Origin: Elusimicrobiota bacterium
Lineage (GTDB): Bacteria; Elusimicrobiota; Elusimicrobia; Elusimicrobiales; UBA9959
Direction of reading: 5' to 3'
DNA length: 6,090 nucleotides
NCBI GenBank assembly: GCA_030639665.1
Contig: DAOWCC010000145.1
Span: forward strand, 1 to 6,090
The notes beneath the pieces are model-generated. The model saw only the letters and a list, made by a program, of their open reading frames with translations, searched no databases and was not told where the DNA came from. This document shows positions 1 through 5,800 of this stretch, piece by piece. A program made the position numbers and the translations under genes. Within the stretch, counting starts at the first letter, position 1; the number at the start of each line of letters is the position of its first letter.

Positions 1-1
1 A

Positions 2-133
2 AGACGAAGAACAAGGCCTATTAGTTGTTTTACAAATACGGAAAGTATGGAAAGAATAATTTTTGCCGTCTTTAATAGGCAGAATAATATTTGGAGAGAG
101 AAGCCTTTAAAAGAAATTACACAAAATTCTTGA
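2..133 (+). CDS. C-terminal fragment of a probable IS256/mutator-type transposase (cut by window edge)
   Basis: An open frame enters from the left edge and runs 43 codons to a TGA at 131-133. It reads like the end of a real protein: RRRTRP near the start, then SMERIIFAVF, a Trp, and PLKEITQ near the end. Arg-rich RTRP followed by a hydrophobic RII-type helix and a Trp-Pro-Leu-Lys tail is, from memory, the usual end of mutator-type (IS256 family) transposases, which cut and rejoin the DNA of their own element. The catalytic DDE residues would lie outside the window. The stop codon sits inside the probable terminal inverted repeat, which suits a compact insertion sequence. No other frame here gives a better reading. 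The family call rests on remembered C-terminal resemblance only. Confidence 0.5.
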   Translation, partial: RRRTRPISCFTNTESMERIIFAVFNRQNNIWREKPLKEITQNS

Positions 134-140
134 CATTATC
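117..140 (+). mobile_element. Putative terminal inverted repeat at the right end of an insertion sequence
   Basis: The bases TTACACAAAATTCTTGACA, followed by TTATC, come directly at the transposase stop. ACACAAAAT followed by TTGACA resembles ends I associate with IS256-type elements. The matching left end and the 8-9 bp target duplication would be outside the window, so the boundary near 140 is a guess. Confidence 0.35.
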
Positions 141-159
141 AGGGCAAAGCAACTAAATT
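130..159 (+). promoter_or_regulatory. Possible outward promoter formed by the IS end
   Basis: A perfect -35 hexamer TTGACA (130-135) is followed after 18 bases by TAAATT (154-159), a 4/6 match to the -10 consensus. It points toward the ABC transporter genes. The -35 would lie in the insertion-sequence end and the -10 in flanking DNA, a known way for such elements to drive neighbours. The leader to the ABC start would be about 150 nt. It contains a small hairpin (GAAGC/GCTTC, 282-294) followed by TTTTA that could weaken read-through. From 141 to 318 I see no gene. Confidence 0.35.
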
Positions 160-318
160 TCATTTCTGCATAAAGATGGAATAGCCTTGGACAGCGTCAC
201 TTTTAGATCGTTCGTACAAGCCTATGGCAGTGCCGTATTAGAGGCTATGCCTATCAAACGGCGAAACTTCCGACACCTGATGAAGCATTGCTTCTTTTAT
301 TGTAAAATTATCTATCTT

Positions 319-1098
319 ATGAAAAAAATAAGTTTCAAATCGGTAAATAAGATTTTCACGGCGAATTTAGATTTTAGGGATTTGATTAGCCTTAGTTTAA
401 AAAAAACAAGCGCCACAAAAGCCCTTGATAATATCTCTTTTGATATCCATGAGAGTTCCCTTATAGGCATTTTGGGAGAAAACGGCGCGGGCAAAACCAC
501 TCTGCTTAAACTATTATCCGGCCTTCTAATTCCCGACAGCGGAGAAATTTCACTTTTGGGACTTAAAGACAATTCGGAAATAAAAAAGCGAACCGGATTG
601 CTTCTCAATCAGGACAGAAGTTTTTACTGGCGGCTTACGGCAGAAGAAAATATAAACTTCTTTGCCTCAATGTACGGATTGGATAAAAAAACGACTCGGG
701 AAAGAACTGAACGGCTCTTTGAAGTTTTAAATATTGATAAAACAATTTATAAAAAACGCTTTGACACCTTATCTTCGGGAATGATGAAAAAATTCAGCAT
801 AATCAGAGCCCTCCTTCACAATCCCGATATCGCGCTTCTGGATGAACCAACCAAAAATTTGGATTACGCCTCATCTTTAAGATTTAACGCTTTCGTCCGA
901 AATTATCTGGTAAAAGAACAAGGTAAAATTGTGTTTTATGTAAGCCATGATATGCGCGAAATTGAGGAAATAAGCGACAAAATAATGATTCTGCGCAATG
1001 GCAAATTATTAATTTTTTCCACCATAAAGGAATTGCGCGAACGCCAAGAAACTTCTCTCGCGAATATCTTCGTAAAAACGGCCCGGCATTATGAATAA
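319..1098 (+). CDS. ABC-2 type transporter, ATP-binding protein
   Basis: A 259-residue cytoplasmic ATPase that would power the permease encoded next. All nucleotide-binding motifs are present: Walker A GENGAGKTT (53-61), Q-loop Gln98, signature LSSGM (151-155), Walker B IALLDEP with catalytic Glu176, D-loop NLD (180-182) and H-loop His210. The length and the C-terminal SLANIF tail fit the NatA/DrrA-like branch of ABC-2 exporters. The frame stays open upstream to a TTG at 187, but those 44 extra residues match nothing in the family. The ATG at 319 begins the usual first strand (KISFKSVNKIF), so I start there, although no clear Shine-Dalgarno precedes it. The stop overlaps the permease start by 8 nt (ATGAATAA), implying translational coupling. 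The substrate cannot be read from the sequence; the convergent peptide operon makes export or immunity plausible. Confidence 0.9.
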   Translation: MKKISFKSVNKIFTANLDFRDLISLSLKKTSATKALDNISFDIHESSLIGILGENGAGKTTLLKLLSGLLIPDSGEISLLGLKDNSEIKKRTGLLLNQDRSFYWRLTAEENINFFASMYGLDKKTTRERTERLFEVLNIDKTIYKKRFDTLSSGMMKKFSIIRALLHNPDIALLDEPTKNLDYASSLRFNAFVRNYLVKEQGKIVFYVSHDMREIEEISDKIMILRNGKLLIFSTIKELRERQETSLANIFVKTARHYE

Positions 1099-1909
1099 AA
1101 AAACATTAAAACAAATGACCGCTTTTTTGCGAAAAGATTTTTTAATTGAAATAAGTTATAAGTTCGCTTTTATATCAGGTTTGCTTCACGCCTTAATCGG
1201 CATTCTCACATTCTTTTTTATTGATAAACTGTTCGGACACGCGGCAACGCCCCATCTTGAAACTTTTCAAACCGGTTATTTTTCTTATGTGTTTTTAAGT
1301 ATGGCCTTTTTTAATTATGCCGGAGCCGGACTGGGCTCTTTCGCAGGTAAAATCAGAGAGGAGCAATATCAAGGCACCTTGGAAGCGGTTTTATCCACTC
1401 CGATTAAAATACCCGTTTTTCTTATTTCTTTAAGTGTTTGGAATTTTCTTTATGCAACTTTTGAACTTATTGTCTATTTAACATTGGGATTATTTCTTTT
1501 TAAAATTGATATTTCAAATATTAATATCCCCGCTTTCTTAACCGTTTTTTCTTTATCAATTATAACCTTCAGCGCAATGGGAATTCTATCGGCAAGTTTT
1601 GTAATAATGTTTAAAAGAGGCAATCCCATAGCCTGGATATTTAGCGCCAGTGAAGGCTTATTGGCCGGAATATTTTTTCCGGTTTCGGTTTTGCCGCCAT
1701 TTCTCGGAGTTCTATCAAAATTTATACCCCTGACATATTCCATAAAAGCTCTTGAACTAAGCGTTTACAGAGGTTACGGCATTTATGCCTTAAAAAATGA
1801 ACTATTAGCATTAGCCATTTTCGCGATTTTTCTTTTACCCGTAAGTTTATGGATATTTAAATATGCCATAAACAAATCTTTAAAAAACGGCAGTCTCGGA
1901 CAATATTAA
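1091..1909 (+). CDS. ABC-2 type transporter, permease protein
   Basis: A 272-residue inner-membrane protein with about six hydrophobic segments, near residues 25-45, 62-82, 107-138, 146-173, 181-214 and 236-260. A basic N-terminal stretch precedes the first. Two stretches are typical of the ABC2_membrane family: EEQYQGTLEAVLSTPI (90-105), the cytoplasmic region that contacts the ATPase, and GIFFPVSVLPPFLG followed by IPLTYSIKALE (193-222) before the last helix. The length is normal and the gene looks intact. With the overlapping ATPase gene it would form a 2+2 half-transporter complex. There is no peptidase or large extracellular domain, so leader removal for any peptide cargo must be done by another protein. 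The gene ends about 180 nt before the convergent nucleotidyltransferase stop. Confidence 0.88.
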   Translation: MNKKTLKQMTAFLRKDFLIEISYKFAFISGLLHALIGILTFFFIDKLFGHAATPHLETFQTGYFSYVFLSMAFFNYAGAGLGSFAGKIREEQYQGTLEAVLSTPIKIPVFLISLSVWNFLYATFELIVYLTLGLFLFKIDISNINIPAFLTVFSLSIITFSAMGILSASFVIMFKRGNPIAWIFSASEGLLAGIFFPVSVLPPFLGVLSKFIPLTYSIKALELSVYRGYGIYALKNELLALAIFAIFLLPVSLWIFKYAINKSLKNGSLGQY

Positions 1910-1947
1910 AACGAATTTCTTATAAAGAATCCGTAAATCACAAAACT

Positions 1948-1994
1948 CCCCGCCACTAAGCCATTGGCGGGTCCGCCTAAGAAGTAATGGCGGA
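1948..1994. repeat. Double GC-rich palindrome between convergent genes
   Basis: Two hairpins stand back to back in an otherwise AT-rich gap. CCCGCCA (1949-1955) pairs with TGGCGGG (1965-1971) over a 9-nt loop, and TCCGCC (1972-1977) pairs with GGCGGA (1989-1994) over an 11-nt loop. The arms can also pair crosswise (1966-1970 with 1973-1977; 1950-1955 with 1988-1993), as in REP-like elements. On the - strand the first stem is followed by GAGTTTTGTGATTT, so it may act as a weak terminator for the peptide operon. On the + strand no T-run follows. Confidence 0.55.
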
Positions 1995-2091
1995 AAATAA
2001 CAAATCCCAAATAATATCCAAGCTACAAATGCCAAACTTTGACAGTCTGACAGCATAGCCTCTACTTGTCATCAAGGAGGATGCAAAGGGA

Positions 2092-2994
2092 TTAATCTTT
2101 GTGGCCTATGGATATTGAAAAATTGATAAGACCGCGCAGGCCTTTAAACACAAGTTCAAACGGACGATATACATAAAAAACAAAAACAAATGGACCGCTT
2201 GTTTTATATCTTTTTTTTATAAAAGAGGAAGATGGAAAAACTTTTAGCGCATAAGAAGGATGAATAAGAATTGGAAGAAAATAATCTGAGAAAGGAATAT
2301 TTCCGTCCATATTTGAAAACTTCTTTTTAAAAACAAAAGCCTTTATAGCGCTTCGCGGCTGAAGAATGGTAAGGATTTTATTTTCAACGGGCGTCTTATG
2401 GATTTCAATTGTTTTTAAAACGGCGCAAGAAACAACTTCCCTTAATTTATATTTGTCGGCTTTTTTAAAAATTTCATCCCAATTTAAAGCGGAATTCCTA
2501 ATAATTAAATCCATATCCTTAAACCATTTTTTATTTATACTTCCATGTTTAACGCCCATATGGTAGGCTAAATAAATTATATTTAATTCCGATGAAAGAA
2601 CCTTAACATGAAAGGAATCAGTCTTAATTGTTTTCGCGGCAGACCATATTTCATCCTCCTCAATATAAAATAAACCGGAATGCAAATCCAAAAAAACATC
2701 TAAGCCGCCTTCCTTTGCGTAAACCAATTCGCTATTGCCGGGAATAAACCGATAGCCTATTTTTTTAATCAATAATTGAGCTTTTTTTATGTCACGGGAT
2801 TTAACCAATATATCAATATCGGTCATAAGGCGCTTTGCCATGCTTTCCTTAAACATAAAAATAAAGGCGGCGCCTTTCAAAAGGATAATATCAATATTTT
2901 CTTTCTTAAATTCAATAAGAAGCTCTTCAATATGCCGCGCCATCACAATATTGCGAGCGACAATCGAATTTGTATCGGTTTCGGATAACGCCAT
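2092..2994 (-). CDS. Nucleotidyltransferase family protein (NTP_transf_5-like), RiPP cluster associated
   Basis: About 300 residues in the polymerase-beta-like nucleotidyltransferase fold. Visible marks are LLKGAA (39-44), then RLMTDIDILV with the metal-binding pair Asp59/Asp61, a third acidic site in FLDLHSGLF (Asp103, His105), and HMGVKHGSINKKWFKDMD (145-162), the family's C-terminal histidine and WxxD region. Genes of this family recur in lasso-peptide clusters next to HPr-kinase-like genes, where they are thought to tailor the peptide C-terminus; the donor here is unknown. It is the last gene of the - strand operon, right after the precursor. The start is uncertain: ATG at 2994 is used here, but an in-frame TTG at 3006 would add four residues and neither has a good Shine-Dalgarno. 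It may depend on coupling to the precursor stop 29 nt upstream. The C-terminal third (210-300) is hydrophobic and basic and I do not recognise it. Confidence 0.82.
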   Translation of the reverse strand: MALSETDTNSIVARNIVMARHIEELLIEFKKENIDIILLKGAAFIFMFKESMAKRLMTDIDILVKSRDIKKAQLLIKKIGYRFIPGNSELVYAKEGGLDVFLDLHSGLFYIEEDEIWSAAKTIKTDSFHVKVLSSELNIIYLAYHMGVKHGSINKKWFKDMDLIIRNSALNWDEIFKKADKYKLREVVSCAVLKTIEIHKTPVENKILTILQPRSAIKAFVFKKKFSNMDGNIPFSDYFLPILIHPSYALKVFPSSSFIKKRYKTSGPFVFVFYVYRPFELVFKGLRGLINFSISIGHKD

Positions 2995-3023
2995 AATAAA
3001 ATTCAATGACTGTACATCAATAC

Positions 3024-3167
3024 CTACAAATTACAAGTTCCGCCGGGTTGCCTGAGAGGAAGGCTTGAACAATTACCAGCATTCGTGCCGCAATTAAAGA
3101 AAAAATTGGAAAGTTTCTTAACAGACAATTTAGGTTTTTCATATTTCATTTTTTTTATTTTTTTCAT
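3024..3167 (-). CDS. RiPP precursor peptide (YxxPxL leader, Cys-containing core)
   Basis: A 47-codon gene, probably the substrate of the whole operon. Its leader is Lys-rich and contains YEKPKL (9-14), an exact YxxPxL match, the motif bound by the PqqD-like RRE of lasso-type systems. After SVKKLSNFFF comes a very different C-terminal half rich in Gly, Asn, Ser and Cys: NCGTNAGNCSS (25-35), then QPGGTCNL at the end. Cysteines are at 26, 33 and 45 (CX6CX11C). The start is supported by AAGGGAG four bases upstream. An alternative Met at residue 7 (3149) would keep the motif. The start lies inside the radical SAM gene, 29 nt before that gene ends, in another frame; the stop is 29 nt before the chosen nucleotidyltransferase ATG. 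The core has no penultimate Thr in the leader and no clear ring acceptor, so it is not a standard lasso precursor. The cut site is unknown, perhaps near Asn25/Cys26. Confidence 0.85.
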   Translation of the reverse strand: MKKIKKMKYEKPKLSVKKLSNFFFNCGTNAGNCSSLPLRQPGGTCNL

Positions 3168-4182
3168 TTTTCTCCCTTATTCTCTCCCTTGTTCCGCTCG
3201 CTTTTTTTATTATAGTCGCGGTTTTTTTCGTTTCATACGAACAGTCAAACAAGCTTTTTCTTTCCGCGTAAGAAAATCCGCTACATCTGAAACAATGTTC
3301 TTTGACATCGCAATTGGCGCATTCTTTCAAATCAGCTTCCGTCACTTCTCTTATCCTTTTAAAAACAGGGCTATTAGTCCAAATCTCCAAAAAGGAAGCT
3401 TTATTGAGATTGCCCGCGACAAGCGGAACTGATGAACACGGATATACTTCTCCCTTGGGATTTATCGCGCATCCTCGCGAGCCGAAATTACACAATAAGC
3501 CGGTCGCCATTTCTTTCCCTTCGGCAACTTTCTCTTCAAAAAATTCAATAGCCTGAGATGTTTTAATTTTAAGACGATTATTATCATTCGTGCCGTCATT
3601 CTTCGGGTATAGGTACGGCGAAATTCTTAATTCCGCGTCGGGCGCAATTTTCTCTTTAAGCTTTATTATTTTATGCCGTTCGCTAAAATTCTGCTTTAAA
3701 AGCGTAAAATTAAATACTGTTTTTATTCCGCTTTGCTTAAGAAGATGTGAGGCTTTTAAAAGTTTGTCGAAAGAACCCTTAATACCGGTTATACTGTCGT
3801 GGATGGAGGCATTGGAACCGTGTATACTCAAATGCGCGGCAAGAATGTTTAAATCCTTAAATTTTCGCGCCGCATATTCATCTATAAACATTCCATTTGT
3901 TTGAATACTGACGGCAAAATGCTTATTAAAAGCATGCTCAAGTATCTTCCAGAAGTCTTTATGCATCATGGGCTCGCCGCCGGTAAATGAAAGATATAAA
4001 GCGCCCGCATCGGCCAACTGATTGATAATATCTTTGGCCTTATTTAATGGAATTTCCGTTTTATCGTCCGAATACTGATAGCAATGCGAACATTTTTGAT
4101 TGCATTTCCATGTAAGCTCCATTTGCATGCTAATCGGCACCTTTTTGGAAATAATTTTATTCTCAATTTCACATGGAATCAT
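3139..4182 (-). CDS. Radical SAM/SPASM peptide-modifying enzyme (PqqE-like architecture)
   Basis: A 347-residue cytoplasmic iron-sulfur enzyme expected to cut S-adenosylmethionine and start radical chemistry on the precursor. The radical SAM cluster motif is C27xxxC31xxC34 in CNQKCSHCY, with the SAM-binding TGGEP at 67-71. The C-terminal SPASM domain has eight cysteines able to hold two auxiliary clusters: C231, C238, C249, C288, C291, C297, C300 and C314, with NPKGEVYPCS before the gap as in PqqE and sactipeptide synthases. There is no fused RRE domain; the separate PqqD-like protein would supply one. A GGAGG eight bases upstream fixes the ATG, which directly abuts the kinase stop (TAAATG). 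The last 20 residues are Lys/Arg/Glu-rich low-complexity sequence, part of it written by the overlap with the precursor start. The bond it makes (Cys thioether, C-C or other) cannot be told from sequence. Confidence 0.92.
   Translation of the reverse strand: MIPCEIENKIISKKVPISMQMELTWKCNQKCSHCYQYSDDKTEIPLNKAKDIINQLADAGALYLSFTGGEPMMHKDFWKILEHAFNKHFAVSIQTNGMFIDEYAARKFKDLNILAAHLSIHGSNASIHDSITGIKGSFDKLLKASHLLKQSGIKTVFNFTLLKQNFSERHKIIKLKEKIAPDAELRISPYLYPKNDGTNDNNRLKIKTSQAIEFFEEKVAEGKEMATGLLCNFGSRGCAINPKGEVYPCSSVPLVAGNLNKASFLEIWTNSPVFKRIREVTEADLKECANCDVKEHCFRCSGFSYAERKSLFDCSYETKKTATIIKKASGTRERIREKNEKNKKNEI
3172..3178 (-). promoter_or_regulatory. Ribosome binding site of the precursor peptide gene
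   Basis: AAGGGAG on the - strand lies four bases before the ATG at 3167, within the 3' coding region of the radical SAM gene. It is what decides the start of the hidden precursor gene. Its position gives the peptide independent initiation despite the overlap. Confidence 0.65.
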
Positions 4183-5004
4183 TTATATTTCCTCCATAAA
4201 TTTATCGTTTTTAGGAAAGCGCATTGTATAACATGGAACTTTTTTAGTTGCTTCGATTAAAAAACTTAAAATATTCTCTGAAATTTTAAAACTTTTGGGC
4301 ATATGCAGTATATTCGGCATTATTTTACAAATGGCCGCGACAGGACTCTCTTTAATAATTTTCAACTCCTTGGATTTTTTTGGAAAAATAATTTTGGCAA
4401 GCCTGCAAGTCTTAAGATTTTGAGACCGCCATGGCATAGCGCTTATAAAATATTCACCTTTTATTTTTCGCAAATAAATAAATTCATCCGACAATACCGA
4501 TTCTTTGGAATAAAAATTTGAAATAGTGGTTTTTCCCGCGCCGCTCGGACCCGTAAAAACTGTGCCTTCCCCATTTTTAACAATCGCCGAAGCATGCAAT
4601 ATGAATTCTCCCGCTTGAGCGATAAAAAACTGAAAAGAGTTTCTCAAAAAAGGAATGAAATAATTTTTGTTTAACTGTTCGCCATAAACAAAAAAATCCG
4701 CTTTGCCTTTATCGGGATATATCCTTCCAAGCTTTATTTCAGGTTTTGATTTAAGCAGAACATCAAATCTTCCGCTATTATTTTTTATTTCAATGGCGGA
4801 ATCAAGACCATTATCTTTTGGAAATCTCATTTGGGAAGCGTCCTGAAATAAAACTAAATATTCAAATTTTCGCTTAAATGATTTCGGCAATGCTTTTTTT
4901 TGAAAATCAGCAGGCAAATTCCGAATATACCCGGGCAAATCACCCTGCTCGGATTTTAATAAAATACTCTTTCCCGCGATTTTAATTTTCAACACTTCAG
5001 CCAT
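4183..5004 (-). CDS. HPr-kinase-like protein, RiPP cluster associated
   Basis: A 273-residue P-loop protein related to the catalytic half of HPr kinase. The key stretch is ILHASAIVKNGEG then TGPSGAGKTT (135-160), with His137 and Walker A GPSGAGKTT at 152-160. It is followed by LSDEF (171-175), where Asp173/Glu174 are the likely metal and base residues. The first 130 residues are a variable domain I do not recognise. True HPr kinase regulates sugar uptake, but this diverged type sits in RiPP clusters, and in paeninodin-like lasso systems the homolog phosphorylates the precursor's C-terminal Ser. Here the precursor ends in Leu, so any target would be an internal Ser/Thr (28, 34, 35, 44) or another molecule. 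Its ATG overlaps the PqqD stop by one base (TAATG) with no good Shine-Dalgarno of its own, so translation is probably coupled. Confidence 0.85.
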   Translation of the reverse strand: MAEVLKIKIAGKSILLKSEQGDLPGYIRNLPADFQKKALPKSFKRKFEYLVLFQDASQMRFPKDNGLDSAIEIKNNSGRFDVLLKSKPEIKLGRIYPDKGKADFFVYGEQLNKNYFIPFLRNSFQFFIAQAGEFILHASAIVKNGEGTVFTGPSGAGKTTISNFYSKESVLSDEFIYLRKIKGEYFISAMPWRSQNLKTCRLAKIIFPKKSKELKIIKESPVAAICKIMPNILHMPKSFKISENILSFLIEATKKVPCYTMRFPKNDKFMEEI

Positions 5005-5276
5005 TAAACTATTTTCACAAAACCTTTCTCGTTTAAACTTGAAACAAATTCCAAAACATCTATTGCGGCCGCGTCATTTTCAATATCAAATTTTTCGCAG
5101 ATGTGATTTGCAATATCTCCTATCTTTGTTTTTTCGCCTATAAAATCCCAAATACCGGCTCCGACGGAATTTAAATGAATCACTTCGCCTCTGTCAACAT
5201 CCACCAAAACCGCCTCGCCCTCAATTATGCGATAGGGGATTTTTTTATTTTTTGAAACATAAGAATTTTTATCCAT
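5004..5276 (-). CDS. PqqD-like RiPP recognition element protein (lasso B1 type)
   Basis: A 90-residue stand-alone PqqD fold, the winged-helix RRE that binds the precursor leader and hands it to the modifying enzymes. Recognisable stretches are AVLVDVDRGEVIHLNSVGAGIWDFI (24-48), the strand-strand-helix that opens the domain, and AAIDVLEFVSSLNEKGFV (71-88), the last helix that lines the leader groove. The size is typical. I start at the ATG at 5276 because AGAAGG precedes it with a 5-base spacer; a GTG at 5282, two codons earlier, would sit in that site. It follows the B2 stop by 13 nt and overlaps the kinase start by one base. The precursor's YxxPxL motif is what this class of RRE is known to read. 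Confidence 0.9.
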   Translation of the reverse strand: MDKNSYVSKNKKIPYRIIEGEAVLVDVDRGEVIHLNSVGAGIWDFIGEKTKIGDIANHICEKFDIENDAAAIDVLEFVSSLNEKGFVKIV

Positions 5277-5289
5277 AAACACCTTCTAT

Positions 5290-5709
5290 TCATGAAAACT
5301 TAAAAATTATATTTTCATTTAAATTAGAATTTTTCTCATCAACCACAACCCAGCAATGACCACTAAGAGTTTCAGGGAATTCTTTCCCTTTTTCCATTTT
5401 CACCGCGCTGAATTTTATACCCGCATTATAGCCGTGCTTTCTGAGAACAGCATACAAAACCAGTGATTTAACAAAACAATATTCTTTTCTGCCAAAATAA
5501 CTTTTAACATAAAAAAAGAATTTAACATATTTTTCAATTTTTTCCCGCGAACAAGTTTTATTTTTTATGTTTATTTTTTTTTCGTCAATATTTAGAAGAG
5601 AACCTTCTTTGCCTAAAAATATTTTAAGCGATACTTCAGTAAAAACCACTATAATCCAATAAAAAACTTTAACATCTCGGTAAAAATATATTTTTTTAAA
5701 TATACTCAA
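5290..5709 (-). CDS. Lasso-peptide-B2-like transglutaminase-fold leader peptidase
   Basis: A 139-residue protein of the B2 type (Transglut_core3), a cysteine protease that removes the leader from RRE-bound precursors. The catalytic Cys is C78 in EYCFVKSLVLYAVLRKHGYNAGIKF, the usual C-x(3)-S-L-x(2)-Y/L-x-L-x(3)-G pattern. The partner His is H118 in GHCWVVVD, with Asp124 a likely third member. Residues 13-32 are hydrophobic, as often seen near the N-terminus of B2 proteins. The start is TTG at 5709, supported by AAGGAG nine bases upstream (5719-5724); no in-frame ATG exists before the catalytic region. It is the first gene of the - strand operon, and the PqqD ribosome site lies in the 13-nt gap after its stop. 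B1 and B2 as separate adjacent genes is the Gram-positive and environmental lasso layout. Confidence 0.85.
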   Translation of the reverse strand: MSIFKKIYFYRDVKVFYWIIVVFTEVSLKIFLGKEGSLLNIDEKKINIKNKTCSREKIEKYVKFFFYVKSYFGRKEYCFVKSLVLYAVLRKHGYNAGIKFSAVKMEKGKEFPETLSGHCWVVVDEKNSNLNENIIFKFS

Positions 5710-5718
5710 TGCAACCTG

Positions 5719-5724
5719 CTCCTT
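5719..5724 (-). promoter_or_regulatory. Ribosome binding site deciding the TTG start of the B2-like gene
   Basis: AAGGAG on the - strand lies nine bases before the TTG at 5709. It is the only strong site between the upstream gene and the operon. The 91-nt gap 5710-5800 shows no small ORF, no convincing -35/-10 pair and only weak stem potential. Confidence 0.6.
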
Positions 5725-5800
5725 AATTTATAGTTGGTATTTTTTAAAAACAGCTTTATGGCTTAAACAAAGGGGGAATTCGTCACCCTCGGTTCCTCGT

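Noticed and set aside
282..299. GAAGC/GCTTC hairpin followed by TTTTA just before the ABC start, as a terminator
   Set aside because: A five-pair stem with three GC pairs and a short T-run is too weak to call as a terminator; it is mentioned only as possible attenuation.
187..318. N-terminal extension of the ABC ATPase from a TTG
   Set aside because: The 44 residues match no ABC-ATPase start, and the conserved first strand begins right after the ATG at 319. The extension is probably flanking DNA read in frame.
1976..2071. A 31-codon - strand ORF in the convergent gap, considered as a peptide gene
   Set aside because: It has no Shine-Dalgarno, and it is a translation of the A/C-rich repeat tract and the palindrome edge.
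2074..2083. AAGGAGG directly followed by ATG on the + strand
   Set aside because: There is no spacer, the frame stops after four codons, and it points into the antisense of the nucleotidyltransferase.
2108..2176. A 22-codon + strand ORF antisense to the nucleotidyltransferase end, considered as a second precursor
   Set aside because: It has no ribosome site at proper distance and no leader or core features. The conserved gene on the other strand explains the openness.
3017..3142. A 41-codon - strand ORF starting ATGA on the radical SAM stop, in another frame from the precursor
   Set aside because: It has no ribosome site and no leader motif, and it lies almost wholly within the precursor gene, whose frame has AAGGGAG, YEKPKL and a Cys/Gly core.
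5724..5758. TATAAA-like -10 upstream of the B2-like gene
   Set aside because: Transcription would start inside the ribosome site, and no acceptable -35 lies 16-18 bases upstream.
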